A DNA stretch of 44,122 bases, from positions 1-44,122 of IMG/VR virus record IMGVR_UViG_3300028837_000751; one strand, given 5' to 3'. This document shows, piece by piece, positions 8,528 through 14,673 of the stretch. The notes beneath the pieces are model-generated. The model was not told the origin of the DNA. It saw only the letters and a program-made list of their open reading frames with translations, and did not search any database. The translations under genes and the position numbers were made by a program. Each line of letters opens with the position of its first letter. The stretch's first letter is position 1. This stretch comes from a virus.

Positions 8528-8909
8528 CGTCCTCCCCGAATCGCTCTCGCTGCCACTCTTCTAGCTCCGCCTTAGCCTGAGCAAATTCATCAGAAGTGAT
8601 ATTCACCGTTTGCAGACTGCCGGATAGGTCTATCGCTTGAGGAGGCATACCATCGATGCGGCTATAGAGCCACTTCACAAGAGAAAGCCATGTACTGGCG
8701 TCAATTTCCTCCCTGCGCCCGTCTGGGAATTCAACATATCCCTCAGCGGTCGCCTGCCAGATTAATTGGGCGACCAACCGCTTGCGGGCCATGCCTTTGC
8801 CAGCGATTTGAACAGATTTGCTGCCCGCTCTACTGAGTATATCTGTCAGGCCGAAGCCTTTTTTTGGCCGCCCGTTAGGGTTGCCGCTCTCGCCCGGTTT
8901 CCAGGCCAC
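8517..8909 (-). CDS. terS: Terminase small subunit
   Basis: 130 residues from GTG at 8909, with GGGAGAAG upstream. The N-terminus has PGESGNPNGRPKKG, a basic motif common in phage small terminases (DUF5681-like). The middle is helical (ARKRLVAQLIWQATAEGYVE), and the acidic C-terminus (EEWQRERFGEDDDE) should contact TerL. It recognises phage DNA to start packaging. Directly overlaps TerL. No cos or pac site is evident from sequence alone. A CTACTGAGTAT site lies at 8830-8840. Confidence 0.85.
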   Translation of the reverse strand: MAWKPGESGNPNGRPKKGFGLTDILSRAGSKSVQIAGKGMARKRLVAQLIWQATAEGYVEFPDGRREEIDASTWLSLVKWLYSRIDGMPPQAIDLSGSLQTVNITSDEFAQAKAELEEWQRERFGEDDDE

Positions 8910-9072
8910 GATTTAGCTTCTCCCGTAGTTGCTCAATCTGCTTGCTGTTGCGTGAGTCCTCTAAAATGCGCAATAAGTGCAATAGCTTTTCTTCCTCAGA
9001 CAGATATTGCCACCACGTAAACAAATATTCTGCCGTGATCCAGATGCGGTGAAGGCGCTCTTTGTCGCTCAT
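8875..9072 (-). CDS. Small helical protein before TerS
   Basis: 65 residues, MSDKERLHRI, then aromatic and Leu-rich helices (YLFTWWQYLSEEEKLLHLLR) and a basic C-terminus. Overlaps both neighbours (35 bp into TerS, 4 bp with the upstream gene), so it is translated as part of the same late message. No family recognised. Confidence 0.6.
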   Translation of the reverse strand: MSDKERLHRIWITAEYLFTWWQYLSEEEKLLHLLRILEDSRNSKQIEQLREKLNRGLETGRERQP

Positions 9073-9359
9073 ATGAGCCCCGTGAGCCAGGCAGTTACGA
9101 CCGCTATAAGCACCATCACAGCCAGCCCGCCCACGTATTTGAGCACAGACTGAAAATGCTCTACGCGAATGATGCGCTTATCTTGACCATCCACCATCGC
9201 CTCTAGCTCCTTGACAGAATGCATCTTGCTATCAAAACGGTCCTTGCGCACCATGTTGGAGGAGAGGGAATTGAGAGCGTCTTTGATCTCCCCTAGCTGG
9301 TCCTCGACAACCTGAAATCTGCTCTCCACAAACTCTCGAAGTGGCACGTCATTTGACAT
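9069..9359 (-). CDS. Coiled-coil protein with C-terminal membrane helix (holin/XhlA-like)
   Basis: 96 residues: a soluble coiled coil (REFVESRFQVVEDQLGEIKD ... LSSNMVRKDRF) followed by a single C-terminal transmembrane helix (YVGGLAVMVLIAVVTAWLTGLI, about 74-95). This shape matches XhlA/haemolysin-type and holin-associated proteins that sit beside holins. It lies next to the three-helix membrane protein and ahead of terminase; together they look like the membrane part of a lysis cassette. Confidence 0.6.
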   Translation of the reverse strand: MSNDVPLREFVESRFQVVEDQLGEIKDALNSLSSNMVRKDRFDSKMHSVKELEAMVDGQDKRIIRVEHFQSVLKYVGGLAVMVLIAVVTAWLTGLI

Positions 9360-9362
9360 AAT

Positions 9363-9656
9363 TTATTGTCGCTTGACGAAGTACCAAAATCGCTTGGTGG
9401 TCTCGCCGGGAGCTAGTCCAAGAGACGCGCCAAACACGAGCACGACGGTCAAGACCTGCGGCAGCCAGACAGGGAGCGACGGGACAAGGCCCTCCAGAAG
9501 AGAGAGATTTGTCACGAGCAAATAAGCCAGCACTGCCCATCCAGCCGCGCCGACTTTCAGCCACTTCTCATCGACCGGCCAAAAGTACCGGACGATGGCA
9601 ATCAACATGGCCCCTACAACCGCGAGAGAAATTCCGTACACGATAGGGTCAGACAT
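9363..9656 (-). CDS. Holin-like membrane protein
   Basis: 97 residues from ATG at 9656 (MSDPIVYGIS), chosen because AGGAGG lies six bases upstream; the longer reading has none. Three hydrophobic segments are visible: about 4-22, 36-54 and 60-83, with charged ends (TTKRFWYFVKRQ). This is the first gene of the late operon. Its small size, membrane segments and coupling to an XhlA-like partner fit a holin, but no endolysin is visible anywhere in the genome, so an alternative membrane role stays open. Confidence 0.6.
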   Translation of the reverse strand: MSDPIVYGISLAVVGAMLIAIVRYFWPVDEKWLKVGAAGWAVLAYLLVTNLSLLEGLVPSLPVWLPQVLTVVLVFGASLGLAPGETTKRFWYFVKRQ

Positions 9657-9682
9657 TTTTTGCCTCCTGGTTAATCTGTTAA

Positions 9683-9693
9683 CCACTCAGTAT
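9683..9693. repeat. Dispersed palindrome-family site upstream of the holin-like gene
   Basis: CCACTCAGTAT, matching nine of eleven positions of ATACTNAGTAT, sits 27 bp before the first late gene, between any late promoter and the AGGAGG ribosome-binding site. Its location fits an operator or roadblock site, but the same motif is scattered genome-wide. Confidence 0.6.
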
Positions 9694-9866
9694 CGCTTCT
9701 GGATTTCGTGTGTAATAACCTTTATTATCCATACCAATAGGATTATATAGGTTATAAAGGTCTGAGTAGTCTATTACCCTCTCAAAACAAAAAGGATAGA
9801 CCGTGGTCTACCCCTATTGTATCATACACCCATTAAGAATTTCTTAATTAACATAACCTCTGAATT
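9690..9866 (-). promoter_or_regulatory. Late-operon leader and probable promoter region
   Basis: Gene-free stretch between the early-operon terminator and the holin-like gene. On the minus strand -10-like boxes are TATGATACAAT (9816-9826) and TATAAT (9742-9747), but neither has a good TTGACA at 17 bp, so activation by a regulator is likely. A TAGACC-AC-GGTCTA inverted repeat (9798-9811, 6-bp arms) lies between them and is a plausible operator. Confidence 0.5.
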
Positions 9867-9867
9867 A

Positions 9868-9897
9868 GCATAAAAAAAAGCCCCCGAAGGGGCTTAA
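9868..9897 (-). terminator. Terminator at the end of the early operon
   Basis: Minus strand AAGCCCC-TTCG-GGGGCTT followed by TTTTTTAT: a 7-bp perfect GC-rich stem with an ultra-stable UUCG tetraloop and U-run. It closes the leftward early operon and insulates the late leader. Confidence 0.93.
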
Positions 9898-9912
9898 TTC
9901 TGGCGCGGCGGC

Positions 9913-10173
9913 CTAGATGCATTTTGATGCGAAGCGTCCCATTTTACCGGTAAGCTGTCGCATCTCTGCAACTACCGTTTCATGGACTGAGGGGCTGTTA
10001 TGGCGCATCTTGCTTAAGTGCGCCTTGACCAAATTGATGGCTTCTTTCTCCTCGATTTCGGCATATCCGCTGGGTGATGGATCGCCTACTTGACCCTCAA
10101 AGAACTTGTGAAGGTCAATACCTGAGCAGAAGCCCGTCTTGTCTCGTAGGTCGTACAATGTCTGTGCTTTCAT
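9913..10173 (-). CDS. Last early-operon protein, unknown function
   Basis: 86 residues, MKAQTLYDLRDKTGF, with GGAAGGA upstream. Soluble, mostly helical; contains IEEKEAINLVKAHLSKMR and ends GRFASKCI. It lies just before the early terminator. Being the last gene before the late switch, it is a candidate late regulator, but no helix-turn-helix or zinc motif is clear. Confidence 0.6.
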   Translation of the reverse strand: MKAQTLYDLRDKTGFCSGIDLHKFFEGQVGDPSPSGYAEIEEKEAINLVKAHLSKMRHNSPSVHETVVAEMRQLTGKMGRFASKCI

Positions 10174-10217
10174 TTTCTTATCCTTCCCGCCTATCGCCCG
10201 GCGGGTGGGCGCTAGTG

Positions 10218-10523
10218 CTACTTCTCCAACTCGCCACGTAGCTGTGAGACGATGTGCTCCACTATTGCACGCTCTAGCACAATCTCCCCATCCTCGCCAC
10301 GGACGGGAAACTCGGCATAATCAAGCATCGCCTGATTATATCCGAGCATCATGAGCTTGTGGTCGCGCTCACTGCCCTGGGCTGCCACGCGCAGGCCGAA
10401 ATCGATGGCCTGGATCCGGCTATTGTGCTCATTGGGATCGAGCAGCAGATAGCCGCATACCTCTTCAAGAAGCCTATCGCGGGCCTCAGTCGGGCCGAGA
10501 TTAGTGTAGCCTGGTCGGGACAT
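10218..10523 (-). CDS. Hypothetical early protein
   Basis: 101 residues from ATG at 10523 (MSRPGYTNLG), with AAGGAG eight bases before; a longer reading to 10592 lacks a site. Helical, acidic C-terminal half (EIVLERAIVEHIVSQLRGELEK). No recognised family. Spaced 44 bp from its downstream neighbour, so less tightly coupled than other early genes. Confidence 0.6.
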   Translation of the reverse strand: MSRPGYTNLGPTEARDRLLEEVCGYLLLDPNEHNSRIQAIDFGLRVAAQGSERDHKLMMLGYNQAMLDYAEFPVRGEDGEIVLERAIVEHIVSQLRGELEK

Positions 10524-10560
10524 ATCTTTCTCCTTGCCGGGATTAAGGCTCCCGGCGGGC

Positions 10561-10857
10561 CTAATGGTTTGCAATCGCCTTACCCACAGCATCGCTCACG
10601 AGAGAGAAATCTGGGAGATATGCGAAAGCCAAGTTTGCAATTTCTTGCGGGTCATCGCGGTGGGTGCTGTGGATGACCACGTCTTGGTAAATCCGTCCAT
10701 CTGAGTGCAACATCTCGTGCCGTGTCCACTCTAGGCGGCATTCCCCATTACGCTCTTTGCGCTTAAGCCAAGTGCGCAACTCATCGCCACTGTCGTCAAC
10801 TGGCACACCCACCACCGCGTAGTCTTCGTCTCCCCATGCCATTCTGTCGCGTTTCAT
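10561..10857 (-). CDS. Hypothetical early protein
   Basis: 98 residues, MKRDRMAWGDED. Mixed alpha/beta with a basic patch (LRTWLKRKERNGECRLEW) and acidic surroundings. The gene begins eight bases after the previous stop. Family not recognised; a small regulatory or inhibitor protein is possible given position right behind the promoter-proximal gene. Confidence 0.6.
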   Translation of the reverse strand: MKRDRMAWGDEDYAVVGVPVDDSGDELRTWLKRKERNGECRLEWTRHEMLHSDGRIYQDVVIHSTHRDDPQEIANLAFAYLPDFSLVSDAVGKAIANH

Positions 10858-10865
10858 TTTTTATC

Positions 10866-11186
10866 CTATTTCTGGGGATTGTTTACGTACATCTCTTTTT
10901 CAGCGTCGCTCAACTCGGTCAGTCGTCGGTACTCGGCCAGCGGATCACCCGTCTTGCGGCGGGGGCTGTAGACGCTAGCCTCGTATTGCCCGACATCGTG
11001 ATCCTCGTCAGGCATTTCGGCATCGCTCCTGCTATTCCACTCTTTCAAGATTGCCTCAAATTTGGCCTGCGCCTCTGGGCTTGAGAACTGGATTGGGCGG
11101 CATCCGAGTATCGCGCTATAGACTGCCTCAGCCTTATCATCGTATTCTTTCTTTAGCTCTGCCTTCAACCACTCGTTTGCTGTCAT
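10866..11186 (-). CDS. Hypothetical early protein, first gene after an internal promoter
   Basis: 106 residues, MTANEWLKAELKKEYDDK, with AAGGAGAGG upstream. Charged, helical N-terminal half; Pro/Asp-rich middle (DAEMPDEDHDVGQYEAS). It is the first gene downstream of a consensus sigma70 promoter (11216-11244) whose -35 box is buried in a 15-bp palindrome, so it belongs to a separately controlled four-gene unit ending at the 9868 terminator. Function unknown. Confidence 0.65.
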   Translation of the reverse strand: MTANEWLKAELKKEYDDKAEAVYSAILGCRPIQFSSPEAQAKFEAILKEWNSRSDAEMPDEDHDVGQYEASVYSPRRKTGDPLAEYRRLTELSDAEKEMYVNNPQK

Positions 11187-11215
11187 TTCCGTTCACCTCT
11201 CCTTTTCTTAATACC

Positions 11216-11244
11216 ATTGTACCACAACCGGGTACACTTGTCAA
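11216..11244 (-). promoter_or_regulatory. Sigma70-type promoter for the 11186-9913 gene group
   Basis: Minus strand: TTGACA (11244-11239), 17-bp spacer, TACAAT (11221-11216), a near-perfect promoter. It follows the terminator at 11300-11323 and reads into the gene starting at 11186. Confidence 0.88.
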
Positions 11245-11248
11245 GTGT
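11234..11248. promoter_or_regulatory. 15-bp palindromic operator over the -35 box
   Basis: ACACTTG-T-CAAGTGT is a perfect palindrome with 7-bp arms that contains the TTGACA -35 element, so a bound dimer would block RNA polymerase. It differs from the dispersed ATACTNAGTAT motif, so a separate repressor is implied; the XRE repressor (29495-29851) is the natural candidate. Confidence 0.8.
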
Positions 11249-11299
11249 TTGGCCGAAATTGACCATATTTTGGTAGATTTCTCAGCCAAATTCATGGAA

Positions 11300-11323
11300 C
11301 AAAAAAGCCGCCCGAAGGCGGCT
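11300..11323 (-). terminator. Terminator inside the early region
   Basis: Minus strand AGCCGCC-TTCG-GGCGGCT followed by TTTTTTG; 7-bp stem, UUCG loop, U-run. It ends the transcript from the replication/partition block four bases after the stop of the 11327-11551 gene. Confidence 0.93.
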
Positions 11324-11326
11324 AAC

Positions 11327-11551
11327 TCATTTCCCATTCTCTCCCATCTTGCACCGTTCCAGCTTGCACCACTTCCCCTCATCGTCACAATAAATACTGA
11401 GTACACGGGAAAGACCTGTCATAAGAAACCACGCACCTGGTCGGGTCAGTCCCGTCAAGTCCATTATATCTCTAGTTGTTAATCTTGCGCCAAACGCGAG
11501 CAGCCACGCCACTAATCCCGCCCGCTCTTGCGCCGTCAAGTCGGTCTGCAT
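11327..11551 (-). CDS. Small helix-turn-helix-like protein
   Basis: 74 residues, MQTDLTAQERAG. Residues about 22-47 (LTTRDIMDLTGLTRPGAWFLM) look like a helix-turn-helix with the recognition helix at TRPGAWFLMTGL. A short C-terminal segment carries two Cys (YCDDEGKWCKL). The start lies five bases after a perfect dispersed palindrome (11555-11565), so binding there could control this gene; it is itself a candidate reader of that motif. Possibly a transcription factor; family not certain. Confidence 0.6.
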   Translation of the reverse strand: MQTDLTAQERAGLVAWLLAFGARLTTRDIMDLTGLTRPGAWFLMTGLSRVLSIYCDDEGKWCKLERCKMGENGK

Positions 11552-11554
11552 TTT

Positions 11555-11565
11555 ATACTCAGTAT
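11555..11565. repeat. Perfect dispersed palindrome at a gene junction
   Basis: ATACTCAGTAT, extended to 13 bp as TATACTCAGTATA. It contains the stop codon of the upstream 26-residue gene and lies three bases before the ATG of the helix-turn-helix-like gene. One of the few sites in a clear regulatory position. Confidence 0.85.
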
Positions 11566-11639
11566 AAGTGTCCTATCAGCATCCCCAAAACGATAATCGC
11601 CACTACCACCGGCAACAACAAGGCTATTGTCTTACTCAT
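11559..11639 (-). CDS. 26-residue membrane micro-protein
   Basis: ATG at 11639 overlaps the stop of the upstream gene (ATGA). The product is MSKTIALLLPVVVAIIV then LGMLIGHLY: a single transmembrane helix with a one-charge N-terminus. It stops with TGA inside the ATACTGAGTAT palindrome. Short but well placed for translational coupling; role unknown, perhaps a membrane tether or toxin-like peptide. Confidence 0.5.
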   Translation of the reverse strand: MSKTIALLLPVVVAIIVLGMLIGHLY

Positions 11640-11791
11640 GTTCCCGGCGCTCCTTTCTCGATTTCGACGGCTATAGTCGCTCCGCAATCTTCACATTGCA
11701 AAGTGATCTGTATGAAATCGCCTTTATCTTCTCTGCTGATTTCCTTCATCTTGCCGTTGCAGTTGTAGCAAGTGTCAGTATATTTGGCCAT
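11636..11791 (-). CDS. Small zinc-ribbon protein
   Basis: 51 residues from ATG at 11791 (MAKYTDTCYNC), with GGAGGAG seven bases upstream. Two CxxC knuckles, CYNC near residue 8 and CEDC near 33, separated by a charged beta region (EISREDKGDFIQITLQ), form a classical zinc ribbon. Likely a nucleic-acid or protein adaptor in the early operon. One of at least three tiny zinc-ribbon genes in this genome. Confidence 0.7.
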   Translation of the reverse strand: MAKYTDTCYNCNGKMKEISREDKGDFIQITLQCEDCGATIAVEIEKGAPGT

Positions 11792-12131
11792 GTTCTTCTC
11801 CTCCAGATTTTCTCGGTGCCCCCTGCGACTTGGGGCAAATCGGCACGCCGTGATTGTCAAGGACATATTCGGCCCAGGCTGCTTGCTCCAGTTTCACCTT
11901 GAAGAAATATTCTCCCAAGTGGACCAATCCACCCCACGTCTTAATACCGTGTTGCGTAAGCAGGTCTTCAATGTATCCAGCGGACCACCCCCTGCCAATC
12001 GCTTTGTCATTGGGAATATAGAATGTCCACACATCAGGGTTGAATGGGCCTCCCTCTACCACATCCTCCAATAGCGCCACCGTCGGCGTGATCCAATCGA
12101 AGATAGATAAAAATTCAAAGAGTTTACGCAT
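11775..12131 (-). CDS. Hypothetical early protein
   Basis: 118 residues, MRKLFEFLSIFDW. Aromatic-rich N-terminus, then a mixed alpha/beta body (FYIPNDKAIGRGWSAGYIED) and a His/Gly tail. It overlaps the zinc-ribbon gene by 17 bp. Preceded by the GGTGTAA repeat cluster, which may regulate it. Family not recognised. Confidence 0.6.
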   Translation of the reverse strand: MRKLFEFLSIFDWITPTVALLEDVVEGGPFNPDVWTFYIPNDKAIGRGWSAGYIEDLLTQHGIKTWGGLVHLGEYFFKVKLEQAAWAEYVLDNHGVPICPKSQGAPRKSGGEEHGQIY

Positions 12132-12140
12132 TTTATCCCT

Positions 12141-12198
12141 GGTGTAAGGTGTAAACGTGCTTTACACCCGCTTACACTATACCTTTACACCTTACACC
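12141..12198. repeat. GGTGTAA/TTACACC heptamer cluster with long inverted repeat
   Basis: In the gap between the FtsK-like gene and the next gene, GGTGTAA occurs twice in tandem (12141-12154) and TTACACC three times (12162-12168, 12185-12191, 12192-12198), with a one-mismatch copy at 12172-12178. The outer copies make a perfect 15-bp inverted repeat (12141-12155 against 12184-12198). The arrangement resembles an operator, iteron or small centromere for a multimeric DNA-binding protein; a 28-base loop and no U-run argue against a simple terminator. Confidence 0.75.
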
Positions 12199-13449
12199 CT
12201 ACTTAAACCTACTTAAAATCCGCTTGACTTCATTATTCTGGTTGCCACCCTTAGAGCCAAAAACAGCCTCAGCGATTGCCGAAACACTCTTACCCTCTTC
12301 CTTCATACTCAGTATTCGCTGCTCGATTTCGCTCAATTCGGGCTCTGGCAATTCCAAGCTAGGCTTGCTGACTGTCCAGGTTTGTCCATTAAACTCGCCT
12401 GGTAGAATGGTCGGGATCGTCTCCGTGTGATCATCATACTTGATCTTGATGATTGCTGAGCGTTCACCAGTCACCTGATTGTAGTTAATTTTGACGATTA
12501 CCAGACCATCCTTCAAATCTCCCCGACCGGACAACTTTAGAGGCTCCACCCGCTCGGAATGAGATCCCAGCCAAAGATGAACATTGGCTTTCCTCGCCTC
12601 GGTGAGCAATCGCCGGAAACATTTCGCCGCGTTGGGACACTCATCAGCAATCGCCATCCATTCATCGACGACGACAGTGATTAGCCTATGCCCTTCCTCT
12701 TCGACCAGCCCGTCGCCAATCTCCCCATATCGTCTTTCCATCAGAGCGACAAATCCATCAAGTGCCCTGGAGATTTCTGCATGATCCGAACCACGACCAA
12801 TAACCTCGGCAGGCCACGTAGTAGGCCCCGCATGGGGGTCGATTACAACCACTTTCCCCAAGTGAGCGCGCTCAGTGACCATCCATTTTAAAAGAGTTGT
12901 CTTTCCTGCATCGGAAGCACCGACAATCAAGCCACGCTTGACTGGTCTTAGAAATGAAAGCAAATCCACCGGCTGCACCGCGTCGAGCAAATTCTGTCCC
13001 GCGGTGATTGCACCTCGATTAGCCGTCGCGTGGAACGAGTGATACAACGCCCACGTTTGGATTTCGGCCTCGGTTGGTAGCTGCCCCTCTGCGATTAGCA
13101 CCCGCGAATCCAACGTCAAGTTGCGGTATCGCCCGTTGCTCTCATGCACCCAAATTTGCTGGTTGACTGGTGCCGTGATTGTCGTAATCGCCGCCTCGTG
13201 TTCTGCCTTATGCCGCGCCGCTCTCATACTCAGTATGGTCTCCGCGCCAAACCAAACACCATATGCGACGACGACAATCCCCCCGATACTGAGTATCACG
13301 AGCATAACGTGAGACAGAACCACGCCCAATCTGAGCATATCCGAGATTGTCTCCCTCAGCATATCCGGCACGAGGATAAGAGCCAGGCAGGCGAAAATGG
13401 ATAGCAGACCTAGAATGATAGATATGATACTTGCTCTCATAACAGCCAT
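12199..13449 (-). CDS. Membrane-anchored FtsK/HerA-type DNA translocase-like ATPase
   Basis: 416 residues from ATG at 13449 (GAGG five bases before). Two transmembrane helices (about 5-28 and 40-68). Walker A GASDAGKT (177-184) in GLIVGASDAGKTTLLKW; Walker B ITVVVDEW (257-264) followed by MAIADE; sensor-like WLGSHSERVE. The C-terminus (about 375-416) is a helix-turn-helix-like domain (SVSAIAEAVFGSKGGNQNNE), the position of the DNA-reading gamma domain in FtsK. The family pumps double-stranded DNA at the membrane in division, conjugation or packaging. Lying beside parM and parR it may move or segregate phage DNA. Three perfect palindromes of the dispersed family are within it (12305, 13226, 13286). 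Could also be a conjugation-type coupling ATPase. Confidence 0.8.
   Translation of the reverse strand: MAVMRASIISIILGLLSIFACLALILVPDMLRETISDMLRLGVVLSHVMLVILSIGGIVVVAYGVWFGAETILSMRAARHKAEHEAAITTITAPVNQQIWVHESNGRYRNLTLDSRVLIAEGQLPTEAEIQTWALYHSFHATANRGAITAGQNLLDAVQPVDLLSFLRPVKRGLIVGASDAGKTTLLKWMVTERAHLGKVVVIDPHAGPTTWPAEVIGRGSDHAEISRALDGFVALMERRYGEIGDGLVEEEGHRLITVVVDEWMAIADECPNAAKCFRRLLTEARKANVHLWLGSHSERVEPLKLSGRGDLKDGLVIVKINYNQVTGERSAIIKIKYDDHTETIPTILPGEFNGQTWTVSKPSLELPEPELSEIEQRILSMKEEGKSVSAIAEAVFGSKGGNQNNEVKRILSRFK
13226..13296. repeat. Pair of perfect dispersed palindromes 60 bp apart
   Basis: ATACTCAGTAT at 13226-13236 and ATACTGAGTAT at 13286-13296, start-to-start 60 bp, both inside the sequence encoding the second transmembrane helix region of the FtsK-like protein (reading as ILSM and ILSI). 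The closest pair of perfect sites in the genome. Confidence 0.85.
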
Positions 13450-13667
13450 GCTAACCTCGACCAAAAACCTAAACGTTTTTTGCGCTTTCTAGGCTTCAAT
13501 TTCCCAATCCACTGACCCAGCCGCACCGAAGATTCCAATACAACAACTAAAATCTGGAGCAAAATCAAGAATGCCTGCGCGATCTTCTGGAGGGTCACAC
13601 CATCCACGTCATCCGATTTGAGCTTAATCTGTATTAGAATTTCGTCACGGAGTACCCAGGTACTCAT
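13437..13667 (-). CDS. Small amphipathic/membrane protein
   Basis: 76 residues, MSTWVLRDEI. A soluble N-terminus (QIKLKSDDVDGV), a hydrophobic helix at about 30-46 (AFLILLQILVVVLESSV), then a very basic stretch (KPRKRKKRLG). Overlaps the FtsK-like gene by 13 bp, suggesting a partner of that membrane ATPase. No family recognised. Confidence 0.55.
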   Translation of the reverse strand: MSTWVLRDEILIQIKLKSDDVDGVTLQKIAQAFLILLQILVVVLESSVRLGQWIGKLKPRKRKKRLGFWSRLAWLL

Positions 13668-13673
13668 TATTGC

Positions 13674-13865
13674 CTATCCCGCCCCGGATGCGCCTTTTGG
13701 CTCCAATACAGTATATTTCGCGTCATACTCGATCCAACGATTTGGATTAGCTGGATCACGCTTGATATGTTTTGTGCCAGAAAGCCCGTGCTTCTCGCAC
13801 AGCATGCGATAGTGCTCATCGGGTGATACAAGATATCCATCTTTGAGTTTAATTCGTATTGTCAT
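13674..13865 (-). CDS. Small hypothetical protein
   Basis: 63 residues from ATG at 13865 (MTIRIKLKDG), preceded by GAGGGAG. Contains strands and a KHIKRDPANPNRWIEYD segment; ends GASGAG. It lies between parR-like and the small membrane gene in the same unit. Start could be one of two adjacent ATGs. Function unknown. Confidence 0.55.
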   Translation of the reverse strand: MTIRIKLKDGYLVSPDEHYRMLCEKHGLSGTKHIKRDPANPNRWIEYDAKYTVLEPKGASGAG

Positions 13866-13966
13866 CTCCCTCATCCCCCTCGATACGAAACAAATCATTC
13901 ATATCTCAGTCCCTTTCGGTGATCCACGTGATACCAATATGTCGTGTTCACCTCCCTTTGCTCCTT

Positions 13967-14248
13967 TCATAATCCGAGATTGTCAAGCGCACTTGCTATA
14001 TCTTCGGGCTCCTCCGACATCTCGTTGTGATTCCCGCTACTCAGTATCACGCCTCCTTGCCCGATTTTACGCTCCAAGGCCAGCACAGCCTGGTAGACGT
14101 CGCCCAGAGTAATCTCGTGCGCTAGATAGCTTGAGAGAGCCTCACGGATGGCTTTCGATTTGCCACGCTTAGGCAAATTGTCAAGCCAGCGTGCCAAGGC
14201 AGGATACTCAGTGTCGTCAAACGTAAACGTTTCAGTCCTTTTCGCCAT
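13967..14248 (-). CDS. parR: ParR-like centromere-binding protein (ribbon-helix-helix)
   Basis: 93 residues, MAKRTETFTF, with AAGGAAG before ATG. Residues 5-45 fit a ribbon-helix-helix: beta strand TETFTFDD, helix YPALARWLDN, then SKAIREALSSYLAHE. The C-terminus ends EDIASALDNLGL, an acidic amphipathic peptide like the ParR tail that grips ParM filaments. It is the second gene after the actin-like parM, with one small gene between. In R1-type systems ParR coats iterated centromere repeats; here two ATACTNAGTAT-family sites lie in the gene (14037, 14204) and one just upstream (14277). Assignment is by fold pattern, size, tail and neighbour, so moderate. Confidence 0.65.
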   Translation of the reverse strand: MAKRTETFTFDDTEYPALARWLDNLPKRGKSKAIREALSSYLAHEITLGDVYQAVLALERKIGQGGVILSSGNHNEMSEEPEDIASALDNLGL

Positions 14249-14276
14249 ATCTTCCTTCTAGTATTACTTGGCTATA

Positions 14277-14287
14277 CTACTCAGTAT
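14277..14287. repeat. Dispersed palindrome-family site upstream of parR
   Basis: CTACTCAGTAT (10 of 11) ends at the stop codon of the preceding gene, 29 bp before the ParR start. Together with sites inside parR at 14037-14047 and 14204-14214 it makes three sites in 250 bp, the densest local group and a natural place for autoregulation by ParR. Confidence 0.75.
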
Positions 14288-14673
14288 TACTGCTGGATAA
14301 AAGCCAGCACCTCCAGCACTGCCAAGCACACGGCGCGTTCCTCGGTATCGGCGTAGGTATGCCCGATTACGCTGCGCTTGGGGATTACTCTGAATTCGAT
14401 TGGCTCGATAGGGTGATTTGTATTCGTCAACCGATACCACCATTTGCGGCGTCTCAATTCCGCCTTGACTAGCGCGCAGGCGGCAGGGTCGTTAAGTGGG
14501 TTAAAATCGTGATAGGTAATGGCCCCGGTAACACCAATAGTATCATTCGCACGCCGAAACCAGACGGTACCCGTTATCCCTTCAAATGAATAAAGGCCAA
14601 TTATCTGTTTATCATCGGTAAACTGCCAACCCATAAACTCAGCAAGCCATTCGATTATTTCTTGATCAGTCAT
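14287..14673 (-). CDS. Phage ABA-sandwich-like small protein
   Basis: 128 residues from ATG at 14673 (MTDQEIIEWLAEFMGW); ATGA overlap with the ParM stop fixes the start. The pattern EIxEWLAExMGW, FNPLNDPAAC, then RRKWWYR, and a C-terminal EERAVCLAVLEVLAFIQQ is that of the phage ABA-sandwich family, small accessory proteins seen in many phages and plasmids. Its place between parM and parR is unusual. Confidence 0.65.
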   Translation of the reverse strand: MTDQEIIEWLAEFMGWQFTDDKQIIGLYSFEGITGTVWFRRANDTIGVTGAITYHDFNPLNDPAACALVKAELRRRKWWYRLTNTNHPIEPIEFRVIPKRSVIGHTYADTEERAVCLAVLEVLAFIQQ

